Of a stretch of DNA of 64,000 nt, positions 53,159 to 61,259 are shown piece by piece (positions within the stretch are counted from its first letter, which is position 1; every line of letters starts with the position of its first letter). Location of the stretch: positions 124,001 to 188,000 of the forward strand of contig CAYLPZ010000001.1 of assembly GCA_964385755.1 (NCBI GenBank). Reading direction: 5' to 3'. The position numbers were made by a program, and so were the translations under genes. The notes under the pieces are model-generated. The model had not been told where the DNA came from and ran no database searches. It was given only the letters and a program-made list of their open reading frames with translations. The DNA is from CAG-698 sp964385755 (lineage in GTDB: Bacteria; Bacillota_I; Bacilli_A; ML615J-28; CAG-698).

Positions 53159-54433
53159 TTAGTTACCTCCTTTTACTGCTTTAAAGCAAGCAAAAATATC
53201 ATTTGTAGCTGTTTTCATAGCATTACTTGATAAAGTTGCAGTTGCAATTAATGCTTGTGAACCATCAAATGTTTCACCAGTTAATCCTACAAAACCATTA
53301 CGATATTCACCTACGTTCCAGTTGTCTTTATCAAATGCCATAAAATACTCTTCATCAAAGATAAATGTTTCGGCAGTCATGTTAACAATTGCACCATTCT
53401 CATCAAGTACATAGAATACATCCATTTGTTGGAAACCAAAACTACGTGCATAGAATCCATAATAATTAGCACCTTCAAATGTAAATGTTACAGCAGCTAC
53501 AACTGTATTAAATGAATTTACATCTAGTGCTGTAAATCCTTCAGCACCTTTCATTAATACATTAGTAATTTTCTTTTCTAAAGCAGCTTGATAGTTTGTT
53601 TGATTAGCTTTTTGATATGTTAAAGCTTCAGTCTTTAGTGCTTCATGTTCACTAGTTACATCTTTTCCTTCAACATCATAAACTAAGCAACCATTCATAT
53701 TGTTAGTTACAGCTAAGAAGAAATTATCTCCTTCTTTCATAACTAAAGCAAAGCCTGAACCATTTTCACCCTTCATTGCTGAAACGATATTTCCAGTAGC
53801 AGTAGCATCAGTTGTTTTTAATACTTCACCACTTGCTAAACCACTATGTTTTTGCCAAATAAATTCTTTTAGAATTTGTTCAGGTGATTTTTCTGCTTCT
53901 TTCATTAAGTTATTAACTATTAAAGCATTAAAGCCATCTAATACCGCATTTTTAAATGCAACTGAAGAATAAGTTACGTTTGCATAAACACCAACATCAG
54001 CAAGTGTAGAGTTTTGACCTATAAATCTATTTGGATAATCTTTAAAGTCTTGTGTTTCTGCGTATGTGTCAATAGTAACACCAGTAATAATACCTTCACT
54101 TGTTACACCCATTGTGAATGTAAGTGGTGATTTTGAATAATCTGAAGTTGTAGAACATTTAAATACATATCCTTTTCCATCAGTTTCTTTGTAAATATTT
54201 GTAACTGTTGCAGGAACGTCTTTTAATTCTGATGCTCCTGGATTTGCAGCATCATAAATTGCTTCGAAATTATTTCCTTCAGGTAATACAACTTTTAATC
54301 CAGCAAGTTCTTTTCCACTATTATTCTTTTCGATAATAGGTCCAGTTAATAGATTTAATGCAAAGATTAATCCTGTAAAAACAAGAATACTAACAAGAAC
54401 AAGAGTTATAGATTTTAAAATATTTTTATTCAT
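53159..54433 (-). CDS. rnfG: RnfG-like flavoprotein, double length with two FMN_bind-like halves
   Basis: This 424-residue protein has one N-terminal membrane anchor (about 9-30) and an exported remainder. The first half matches RnfG: PIIEKNNSGKELAGLKVVLP, then GVTSEGIITGVTIDTYAETQDF, then ANVTYSS, the position of the flavinylated Thr (Thr154). The second half (about 220-424) repeats the pattern and ends in TGETFDGSQ then ATATLSSNAM, where Thr400 takes the same place. In both, the usual (S/T)GAT box has lost its Gly but kept the Thr. Normal RnfG is about 200 residues with one FMN. Flavin attachment by ApbE is inferred. Confidence 0.88.
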   Translation of the reverse strand: MNKNILKSITLVLVSILVFTGLIFALNLLTGPIIEKNNSGKELAGLKVVLPEGNNFEAIYDAANPGASELKDVPATVTNIYKETDGKGYVFKCSTTSDYSKSPLTFTMGVTSEGIITGVTIDTYAETQDFKDYPNRFIGQNSTLADVGVYANVTYSSVAFKNAVLDGFNALIVNNLMKEAEKSPEQILKEFIWQKHSGLASGEVLKTTDATATGNIVSAMKGENGSGFALVMKEGDNFFLAVTNNMNGCLVYDVEGKDVTSEHEALKTEALTYQKANQTNYQAALEKKITNVLMKGAEGFTALDVNSFNTVVAAVTFTFEGANYYGFYARSFGFQQMDVFYVLDENGAIVNMTAETFIFDEEYFMAFDKDNWNVGEYRNGFVGLTGETFDGSQALIATATLSSNAMKTATNDIFACFKAVKGGN

Positions 54434-54449
54434 TCTAATTCCTCCTACT

Positions 54450-55379
54450 CTATTTAATTCCGCCTAAAGTTCTTGGCATAGTAAATTTTTCAATTAATGG
54501 TGTAAGAAGATTCATGCATAAAATTGAGATAGAAACACCTTCTGGGAATGAACCATACTTACGAATAGCAAATGTAATAACACCACAACCAATACAGAAG
54601 ATAACTCTTCCAAGGTTAGAAATAGGAGTAGTTACATAATCAGTTGCCATAAAGATTGCGCCGAATAATAAACCACCAGCTAATACATGACTTAGTGAAT
54701 ATACAATATTTCCATCAAATACTAGATATAGTAAGAATACTGTTACAACAAAGCTTAATGGTACATACCATTTAATAGTCTTACGAGCTACTAAATACAC
54801 ATAACCAATTAGTAATGCTAAAGCACAAGTTTCACCAATAGCACCACCATGATTTCCTAAGAATAAATCAAGTAAACCAGGATAAGTACCACTAACACCT
54901 TCATTTAAACCAGGAAGTGGTGTAGCACCAGTTGCGACATCTGCAGTAACTGGGTTAGCTCCTCCAGCAACACTTGCAAATGTTAATAACATCATAACAC
55001 GTGCCGCAATTGCAGGGTTTACAATATTTTTACCTAAACCACCAAATAAACATTTAACAACGATGATAGCAAAAACACTACCTACAACACATTGCCAAAG
55101 TTTAACATTTGTGCTTAAATTTAAAGCTAAAATTAAACCAGTAACAACACAGCTTAAATCACCAACTGTTTGTTTTCTTTTTGTACATAAATTAAATAAT
55201 AATTCACTAGCAACACAAGATATAACACAAGCTAAAATAATCCATACTGCTTTTAAACGGAAATAATAAATTGCAGCAACAGTAGCTGGAAGTAATGCAA
55301 TAATTACATCTAGCATTGTATTACGTGTTTGATTTTTGCAATGAATATGAGGTGCAGCAGAATAATGAAGTGTACTCAT
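54450..55379 (-). CDS. rnfD: Rnf complex subunit RnfD
   Basis: This 309-residue membrane subunit has nine to ten segments and belongs to the NqrB/RnfD family. The start is SAAPHIHCKNQTRNTMLDVI. The flavinylation loop TPLPGLNEG (after DVATGA) carries the Thr expected to hold FMN in the S(T)GATPL motif, here TGATPLPG. YVTTPISNLGR follows later. It starts on the last base of rnfC. Confidence 0.94.
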   Translation of the reverse strand: MSTLHYSAAPHIHCKNQTRNTMLDVIIALLPATVAAIYYFRLKAVWIILACVISCVASELLFNLCTKRKQTVGDLSCVVTGLILALNLSTNVKLWQCVVGSVFAIIVVKCLFGGLGKNIVNPAIAARVMMLLTFASVAGGANPVTADVATGATPLPGLNEGVSGTYPGLLDLFLGNHGGAIGETCALALLIGYVYLVARKTIKWYVPLSFVVTVFLLYLVFDGNIVYSLSHVLAGGLLFGAIFMATDYVTTPISNLGRVIFCIGCGVITFAIRKYGSFPEGVSISILCMNLLTPLIEKFTMPRTLGGIK

Positions 55380-56734
55380 TATTTATTACCTCCTTCTTTT
55401 TGTTGTCTTTCATAATTTTTCAAGAATCGTTTTGCTTGTTGATTCTTAGCAAGAAGTGGACGGCTAGCAGGACAAATATATGAACAACTTGCACAGTCTA
55501 CACATTGACGAACACCAGTTGCAATAAGTTTTGCAGCACGTACAGCTTCATCTTTTTCTTGTAATGCTGATTCAACACCAGGAACATTAATAGAAATAGG
55601 ACAATGATCAATACATCTACCACAGTGAATACATGCACTTGGTTCAGGAAGAACACTAGACTTTTCATCAAATGCTAAAATACAGTTTGATACTTTAACG
55701 ATTGGGTCATTAACATCAGCAACTGCATTACCATTCATTGGTCCACCGATAACTACTTTACCAACTTCAGCTTTTAAGCCAGTTTCTTTAAGTAAGTCAC
55801 TAATCTTAGTACCTATAGGAGCAATTAAGTTCATAGGTTTTTCAACAGCAGGACCATCAACTGTAACAATACGCTCAACTAAAGGCATACCAGTTGATAA
55901 ATATTCAGCAGTCTTTGCTAAACTAGAAACATTAATGATAATAGCATGGAAGTAAGGGAATCTCTTGCCCGCAATACTTACTCTACCTGTTGCATTATAA
56001 AGCATAACTTGTTTAGCACCTTGTGGATAGATAGTCTTAAGTTCATGAATAATAACATCATCTTGTCCTGCAAATGCTTCTTTTAATTTATCAATTGCAT
56101 CTTGTTTGTTCTTTTCAATGCAAATCATATATTTAGCACCAGTTAAAAACTCAGCTAAATTCTTTCTAAAGTATTCAACACCTTTTACAATTAAATCAGT
56201 ATGATCAAGCATCATACGATGATCACTTGTAATATAAGGTTCACATTCAGCAGCATTAATTAATACAGTATCAACTGTATATTCCTTGTTTTTCATTTCA
56301 TTAAGTTTTGCCCATGTAGGGAATGCTGCACCACCAAGACCTACGCAACCACTTTCACGAATTGCTTGTAAAAATTCATCTGGGTTAGAATATGTAGGAA
56401 CTTTTAGGTTAGGATCTTTTTCCATTTTGCCATCACTTTCAATGCGTATTGCTAATACTTCAGAACCATTTGCACGTTTTAATGGTGCAATTTCTTTTAC
56501 AGTACCAGAAATAGATGCATGAACTGGTGATGAAAAACGACCTTCTTCTCTAGCAATTAATTGTCCGACTCTCACATAATCTCCAACACTAACAATTGGT
56601 ACTGCTTTTTCACCTGAATGCATATCCATTGGAAGAATAACTTCTTTTGGAGTAGGAATTCTAACTGGTTCACAGCTTGCAGTGTTTTTGTTATGTGGCA
56701 AATGTAATGAAGAAATATTTTTACGAAATGCCAT
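55379..56734 (-). CDS. rnfC: Rnf complex subunit RnfC
   Basis: This is a 451-residue peripheral NADH-oxidising subunit. It has an N-terminal Rnf-specific beta domain, a flavin/NADH-binding Rossmann part with ESGCVGLGGAAFPTWAKL and AECEPYI, an SLBB region, and two 4Fe-4S sites at the C-terminus (CIHCGRCIDHCPISI and CVDCASCSYICPASR). The start is ATG 56734 after AGGAGG. It is the first gene of rnfC-D-G-E-A-nusG_II-gx. Confidence 0.95.
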   Translation of the reverse strand: MAFRKNISSLHLPHNKNTASCEPVRIPTPKEVILPMDMHSGEKAVPIVSVGDYVRVGQLIAREEGRFSSPVHASISGTVKEIAPLKRANGSEVLAIRIESDGKMEKDPNLKVPTYSNPDEFLQAIRESGCVGLGGAAFPTWAKLNEMKNKEYTVDTVLINAAECEPYITSDHRMMLDHTDLIVKGVEYFRKNLAEFLTGAKYMICIEKNKQDAIDKLKEAFAGQDDVIIHELKTIYPQGAKQVMLYNATGRVSIAGKRFPYFHAIIINVSSLAKTAEYLSTGMPLVERIVTVDGPAVEKPMNLIAPIGTKISDLLKETGLKAEVGKVVIGGPMNGNAVADVNDPIVKVSNCILAFDEKSSVLPEPSACIHCGRCIDHCPISINVPGVESALQEKDEAVRAAKLIATGVRQCVDCASCSYICPASRPLLAKNQQAKRFLKNYERQQKEGGNK

Positions 56735-56784
56735 TCTTTCCTCCTAAGCTATGTGTTTTAAATATTATCTTAATAAAATAATAA

Positions 56785-56804
56785 GCATCTAATTATATAG
56801 ATGC
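56785..56804 (-). other. Hairpin in the rnf leader
   Basis: GCATCTA and TAGATGC form a perfect 7-bp stem with a six-base loop about 50 bases upstream of rnfC, downstream of the predicted promoter, followed on the minus strand by TTATTATTTTATT. It may be a weak attenuator or the end of apbE read-through. Confidence 0.4.
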
Positions 56805-56826
56805 CTACTTTCCTCTATACTTATTA

Positions 56827-56855
56827 ATTATACTACATTTTAGTAATAATATCAA
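56827..56855 (-). promoter_or_regulatory. Promoter of the rnf operon
   Basis: TTGATA (56855-56850) and TATAAT (56832-56827) lie at 17-bp spacing on the minus strand, between apbE and rnfC. The rnf genes can thus be expressed apart from apbE. Confidence 0.75.
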
Positions 56856-56901
56856 TTAAGTAATATTTATTTTATAAAAAACTATATTAATATTTTAAGC
56901 A

Positions 56902-57984
56902 TTATTCAGGTACATATGGAGTTATTCCACTTGAGTATTCTACTTTACCATCAGAAAAAATCCATACTGCCTCAACATCTTTCATCTCTTCAACTATTTT
57001 TTTACATTCTTCAAATTCAACACAAAAAAGAGCAGTTGACAATGCATCAGCAAGTCCACTATTTTTAGTTATTACAGTAAGTGATAAGTAATAATTTGCT
57101 GGCATTAAAGTATCTTTATCGATAATATGATGGTATCTTTCATTATTAACTGTAAAGTATCTTTCATAGACTCCACTTGTTACACATGATGTATCCGCAA
57201 TTTCTAAATACATTGAATAATTACTATCACTATTAAGTGGATCTTTAATACCAGTAACCCATTTAGAACCATCTAGTTTAGTTCCAATAATACGAATATT
57301 TCCACCAATATTTAAAACATAACTTGAAACTTCTTTTTCTTCTAAAGCATTAGCGGCTTTCTCAACTGCGTAACCCTTACCTAGAGCACCTACATCAATT
57401 CGTGCTTTTTCATTTGTAATCTTTACTGTTTTCTTTTCTTTATCAATCTTTAGAAACTCAAAACCCGTATACTGATTTGCTTCTTCTAGTTCTTCCATTG
57501 TTGGAATTTTAGCATCACTAGGATTATTTGATGCATATTCCCTAGCATCATGCCAAAGATGCAAAACTGATCCAAGCATTATATCCATTTTACCTTTTGT
57601 TAAATCATTTAATTCTTTTGCATATTCTAAAAATTCAATAAGTTCATCACTAACAACTAATGCTTCTTTTCCAGCATTTTTATTAATTGTACATAGATTA
57701 ACAATATTAGCATACTCATGATAAATATCAAATAATTGATGATACTCTTTTAAAGTATTAAATACTAAAGTATAATTTTCTTCAAAGGCTTTATCACTAT
57801 CATTTGCATAACTATATACATAACTTACTGTATCAAAATATCCAAAAGACATCTTTCCTTTTGGTTTTACCTCTTTTGTAAAAAAATTAGAACAGCCTGT
57901 CACGAGGATAAGCTGTCCTAAAATAATACCGAGACAGAATATTTTTTTGATTATAACAAAAGTAATATTCCTCTGTTTTTTCAT
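56902..57984 (-). CDS. apbE: FAD:protein FMN transferase ApbE (lipoprotein)
   Basis: This is a 360-residue protein. The signal peptide ends in the lipobox LVTGC near residue 31. The ApbE core follows: GYFDTVSYV, DVGALGKGYAVEKAA, SYVLNIGGNIRIIG, the C-terminal ADALSTALF and a HHIIDKDTLMPA metal/flavin-site segment. It attaches FMN covalently to Thr or Ser in exported flavoproteins. It lies 6 bases after the gene of a lipoprotein with two FMN_bind-like domains and upstream of rnfG/rnfD, all likely substrates. Confidence 0.96.
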   Translation of the reverse strand: MKKQRNITFVIIKKIFCLGIILGQLILVTGCSNFFTKEVKPKGKMSFGYFDTVSYVYSYANDSDKAFEENYTLVFNTLKEYHQLFDIYHEYANIVNLCTINKNAGKEALVVSDELIEFLEYAKELNDLTKGKMDIMLGSVLHLWHDAREYASNNPSDAKIPTMEELEEANQYTGFEFLKIDKEKKTVKITNEKARIDVGALGKGYAVEKAANALEEKEVSSYVLNIGGNIRIIGTKLDGSKWVTGIKDPLNSDSNYSMYLEIADTSCVTSGVYERYFTVNNERYHHIIDKDTLMPANYYLSLTVITKNSGLADALSTALFCVEFEECKKIVEEMKDVEAVWIFSDGKVEYSSGITPYVPE

Positions 57985-57990
57985 ATTAAA

Positions 57991-59034
57991 TTAACGAGCG
58001 TTTGTAGCTGCTTTAGCGATAGCTGCTTGTAATGAAGTGATTTGCATTGTACAGCCAGAAGCTAGTAAATCAGCATCAACAGTAACTTTATGGCCTGCTA
58101 ATTCTTGAGTTTGTAATGCTGTAACTTCAGCAGCAGTTTTACCAACACAGAATTTAGAGAATAATTCAGATTGAACATACCATTCTAATACTTTTCCGTC
58201 ACCGTTGTTATCAGTTCCCCATTGAGACATGTTATAGTCTTCTTTTAAGCAACGTTTTGTATTAACAACTTTTGCAGAAGTAACGCCTTCAGCATTGAAA
58301 GAAACTTTTGGTTGAACTGCATCGTTTAAGCAAGCAAGGATTTTGCCATCAGCAACAACTGCGCAAGCGAAATCAGCATAAATATTAATAGCGCCTTCTT
58401 CAGTTTCAGTAGCATTTTTACTTGAAGAATCAACAGAGCTATTAACAGCTAAACCTAAAGTGAATTGAGAAGCAGTTTTGAAAGTAGCACCTTGTTCATC
58501 AGCACAAGCTTTTTCAACAGCTGCTAAGAAATCAGTAATTTGGATTGTACAACCAGCACTTAATAATGCATCATCTTTAGCAATTACATGATTGTTAACT
58601 TCTTGAGTTTCAGTTTTAGCAACTTCTGCTCCAGTTTTACCAACGCACCATGCTTCGAATGCATCTGCTTGAGCATACCATTCTAACATAACACCATCAC
58701 CATTGTTATCAACTTTACCTTCCATACCATATCTAGAACCTAATTCTCTCTTAGATTCAGTATTAACAACAGTATAAGTACCAGCTTCTAGTTTAACTTT
58801 ATTTTGAATAGCATCAACTCTACATTGAACAATTTTACCTTCAGCATCAACAACAACTGCAGCAAGTAATGAATCAAATTGGCCAGATTGTTCATTTAAG
58901 CTTAAAGTAGCACCCATACCTAATTTGTATTCTTTTTCTACAGGTTCTACAGTATCATCTCCACAAGCAACGAATGCGCAAGCAAGAGCTAATACACAAA
59001 TGAAACTAAATAATACTTTTAAGAATTTTTTCAT
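57991..59034 (-). CDS. Exported lipoprotein with two tandem FMN-binding-like domains (PplA-like)
   Basis: This 347-residue lipoprotein has a signal peptide ending at Cys24 (FVAC). Two homologous halves follow (about 36-175 and 190-345). Each has LG(M/L), a strand with AVV-D-(E)GKI, a KRxL-x-NNGDG-LEWY-Q stretch, VGKT-AEV, and a close with (S/A)GCT(I/M)QIT then a helix. The last motif matches the flavinylation box (S/T)GAT with Cys for Ala; Thr163 and Thr329 would carry FMN. Listeria PplA likewise has two flavinylated domains. The apbE gene follows at once. The start is ATG 59034; an ATG eight codons earlier overlaps the ribosome site AAAGGAAAG. Flavinylation is inferred. Confidence 0.75.
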   Translation of the reverse strand: MKKFLKVLFSFICVLALACAFVACGDDTVEPVEKEYKLGMGATLSLNEQSGQFDSLLAAVVVDAEGKIVQCRVDAIQNKVKLEAGTYTVVNTESKRELGSRYGMEGKVDNNGDGVMLEWYAQADAFEAWCVGKTGAEVAKTETQEVNNHVIAKDDALLSAGCTIQITDFLAAVEKACADEQGATFKTASQFTLGLAVNSSVDSSSKNATETEEGAINIYADFACAVVADGKILACLNDAVQPKVSFNAEGVTSAKVVNTKRCLKEDYNMSQWGTDNNGDGKVLEWYVQSELFSKFCVGKTAAEVTALQTQELAGHKVTVDADLLASGCTMQITSLQAAIAKAATNAR

Positions 59035-59089
59035 AATAATTTTTTTCTTTCCTTTCATAAATTTATATTACGTTCAATACGTCTTATAT

Positions 59090-59118
59090 ATTATATCATT
59101 ATTAAAATAATAAATCAA
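59090..59118 (-). promoter_or_regulatory. Promoter of the lipoprotein-apbE operon
   Basis: TTGATT (59118-59113) and TATAAT (59095-59090) lie at 17-bp spacing on the minus strand, about 56 bases upstream of the start codon. The -10 is also extended (TGATATAAT). Confidence 0.78.
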
Positions 59119-59194
59119 TATAAAAATATCGAATTAATTTATTTTTTTACAAAATATTTAAAACTAAATAGATAACTATTGTTTTAACATTAAT

Positions 59195-60364
59195 TTATCT
59201 TCTTTTATACTTTTCTATTCCTTGTTCAAGTCTTTGTAGGCAGTCTAGTACATTTTTACGCGTTGTTGCAAGATTAATTCTAACAAAGGTATTTCCATTT
59301 GTTCCATATTTTTTTCCACTACACAATAATAATTTTTCATTTTTTTCTAAGAAATTACAAAAATCATTTGAATCACTTGATACTTTAGATATATCTACCC
59401 AAAGAAGATATAAAGCATCGCTTTTAACAACAGTAAGGTCTAAGTTATTATCTTTTACATACTTTATAAATAGTTTTTTGTTTTCATAAACATATTCATT
59501 CATTTCATCAACCCACTGTTTACCATATGTAAAGCCGGCAATTGCTGCGGGGAGGGCTAAAGTATTTGGCTCTGCTATTTCATCATTGTTTATTGCACGA
59601 TATACTTGATCATATAATACTTTGTTTTCAACGTAGATTGCACTTGTCTGTATCCCTGCAATATTAAATGTCTTTGTTGGTGACATTAACATAATTGAAA
59701 TATTTCTAATTTCTTGTGATAATGTAAACATCGGTGTATATGATAAACCTGGTGTGACAATATCACAATGAATCTCATCTGAGATTAAAGTTACGTTGTT
59801 TTTCAAACAAAGATTTCCTACTTTTGTTAGTTCTTCTTTTGAATAAATCTTACCAACAGGGTTATGTGGATTACAAAAAATTAATAGTGTTGTCTGAGGA
59901 TTAGATAACTTTCTATCTAAATCTTCAAAGTCAATTTCATAACTATTATTCTCATATTTTAAATGACATTCTAATACTTTTCTTCCATTATTTAAAATAG
60001 AATTAAAGAATGTATTGTATACTGGTGTTAACAATACAACATTTTCTCCTGGGTGCGTAAGTCTTCTAACTATTGAAGAAATACTAGCCACTACACCTAA
60101 TGAAAATAATAGTTTTTCTTTATCTAAAGTCAAATTATGGTTTTCTTTCCACCACTTGTAATATGCTTCTTTCCAATCATCAGTAACAATGTTATAGCCA
60201 TATGATTTATTCTCAAGTCTTTTTATACATTCGTTAGTGATTTCAGGGCACACTTCAAAATCCATGTCCGCAATTGTCATTGGAAGCATTCCTGGTATTT
60301 CATCCCACTTAACACATCTAGTATTTCGTCTATCATTTTCTATATCAAAATTATATTTATTCAT
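59195..60364 (-). CDS. MalY/PatB-family PLP-dependent C-S lyase
   Basis: This 389-residue fold-type I PLP enzyme has NDRRNTRCVKWDE at the N-terminus, PMTIADMDF, LIFCNPHNPVGK, LISDEIHCDIV (PLP-ring Asp), and MSPTKTFNIAGIQ with the Schiff-base Lys. This is the PatB/MalY group, usually cystathionine beta-lyases. Close to cysK it fits sulfur amino-acid metabolism. It starts 4 bases after the DUF3737 gene behind GGAG. Confidence 0.93.
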   Translation of the reverse strand: MNKYNFDIENDRRNTRCVKWDEIPGMLPMTIADMDFEVCPEITNECIKRLENKSYGYNIVTDDWKEAYYKWWKENHNLTLDKEKLLFSLGVVASISSIVRRLTHPGENVVLLTPVYNTFFNSILNNGRKVLECHLKYENNSYEIDFEDLDRKLSNPQTTLLIFCNPHNPVGKIYSKEELTKVGNLCLKNNVTLISDEIHCDIVTPGLSYTPMFTLSQEIRNISIMLMSPTKTFNIAGIQTSAIYVENKVLYDQVYRAINNDEIAEPNTLALPAAIAGFTYGKQWVDEMNEYVYENKKLFIKYVKDNNLDLTVVKSDALYLLWVDISKVSSDSNDFCNFLEKNEKLLLCSGKKYGTNGNTFVRINLATTRKNVLDCLQRLEQGIEKYKRR

Positions 60365-60368
60365 TTTT

Positions 60369-61211
60369 TTATTTCTCCGTCTTAATAGTTGTTTTCTTTG
60401 GGTCTATCATTTTTTCGTCTAATATCAATTCTTTTATTTCTTTAGCTTGGATATAACCACTTTCAGGATTAAATACAGAATCTATTTCTGAATCAATAGT
60501 AGCTTCTACACTACTATACTCAAAAGCTAGAGTAGTATTTTTTAATTTACAGTTTCTTAGCTTGACATTTTTCATATAACAAAAACCTTGTAGTGATTCA
60601 ATCTCACAATTAATAAAAGTTATGTTCTCGCTATTCCAGCCAATATACTCACCAATAATTGTGCTATTCTCAATAACACAATCTTTACAGTTCCAAAATG
60701 AATCTTTTGAGTTTAGCACACTATTTTTGACATGAACGTTCTTTGAACCATCGAAGATATAATTCCCATCAACTCTTATGTTTTCACAATAGACGTTTTC
60801 ACAATTCATTGCAAAGTAGTCTCCTCTAACATATACATTTTGCATATTTATATGTGATGAAGACCACATTGTTTCTAAAGCATTATTAAATTTAACATTA
60901 TTAAGCGTGATATTCTTACTTCTTCTAAATTGTTTTGGAGCATCAATTATTGTATCATTTATTGTAATGTTATCCGTATACCAAATACCACTTCTACCAT
61001 TATTATCAAAATAACTATTATTTACTATAACATTTTTACAATACCATAAAGGATATTTCCATTCAAACTTACATCTTTCTATTTTTACATTTTTGCTTTC
61101 TTTTAATGGAGATTCACCATCACAAAAAGTACAATCATAAACACTAATTTCATTTGATTTAAAAAGTGCTCTTTCACCAGTGAGCACTTTTTCTTTTATA
61201 ATATTATCCAT
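60369..61211 (-). CDS. DUF3737 right-handed beta-helix protein
   Basis: This 280-residue protein is built of about a dozen short repeats, each N-x-(x)-(V/I)-x-(V/I)-x(N/D)-(S/C)-x-F or similar (for example FDNNGRSGIWYTDNITINDT). The pattern fits DUF3737, a pectate-lyase-like parallel beta-helix without a signal peptide. Its function is unknown. The start is ATG 61211 after AGGTGAG. It shares a transcript with the MalY-like enzyme. Confidence 0.88.
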   Translation of the reverse strand: MDNIIKEKVLTGERALFKSNEISVYDCTFCDGESPLKESKNVKIERCKFEWKYPLWYCKNVIVNNSYFDNNGRSGIWYTDNITINDTIIDAPKQFRRSKNITLNNVKFNNALETMWSSSHINMQNVYVRGDYFAMNCENVYCENIRVDGNYIFDGSKNVHVKNSVLNSKDSFWNCKDCVIENSTIIGEYIGWNSENITFINCEIESLQGFCYMKNVKLRNCKLKNTTLAFEYSSVEATIDSEIDSVFNPESGYIQAKEIKELILDEKMIDPKKTTIKTEK

Positions 61212-61259
61212 TATTCTCACCTATATGAATTATAGCACGATAGTTAGAATAAATCAATT

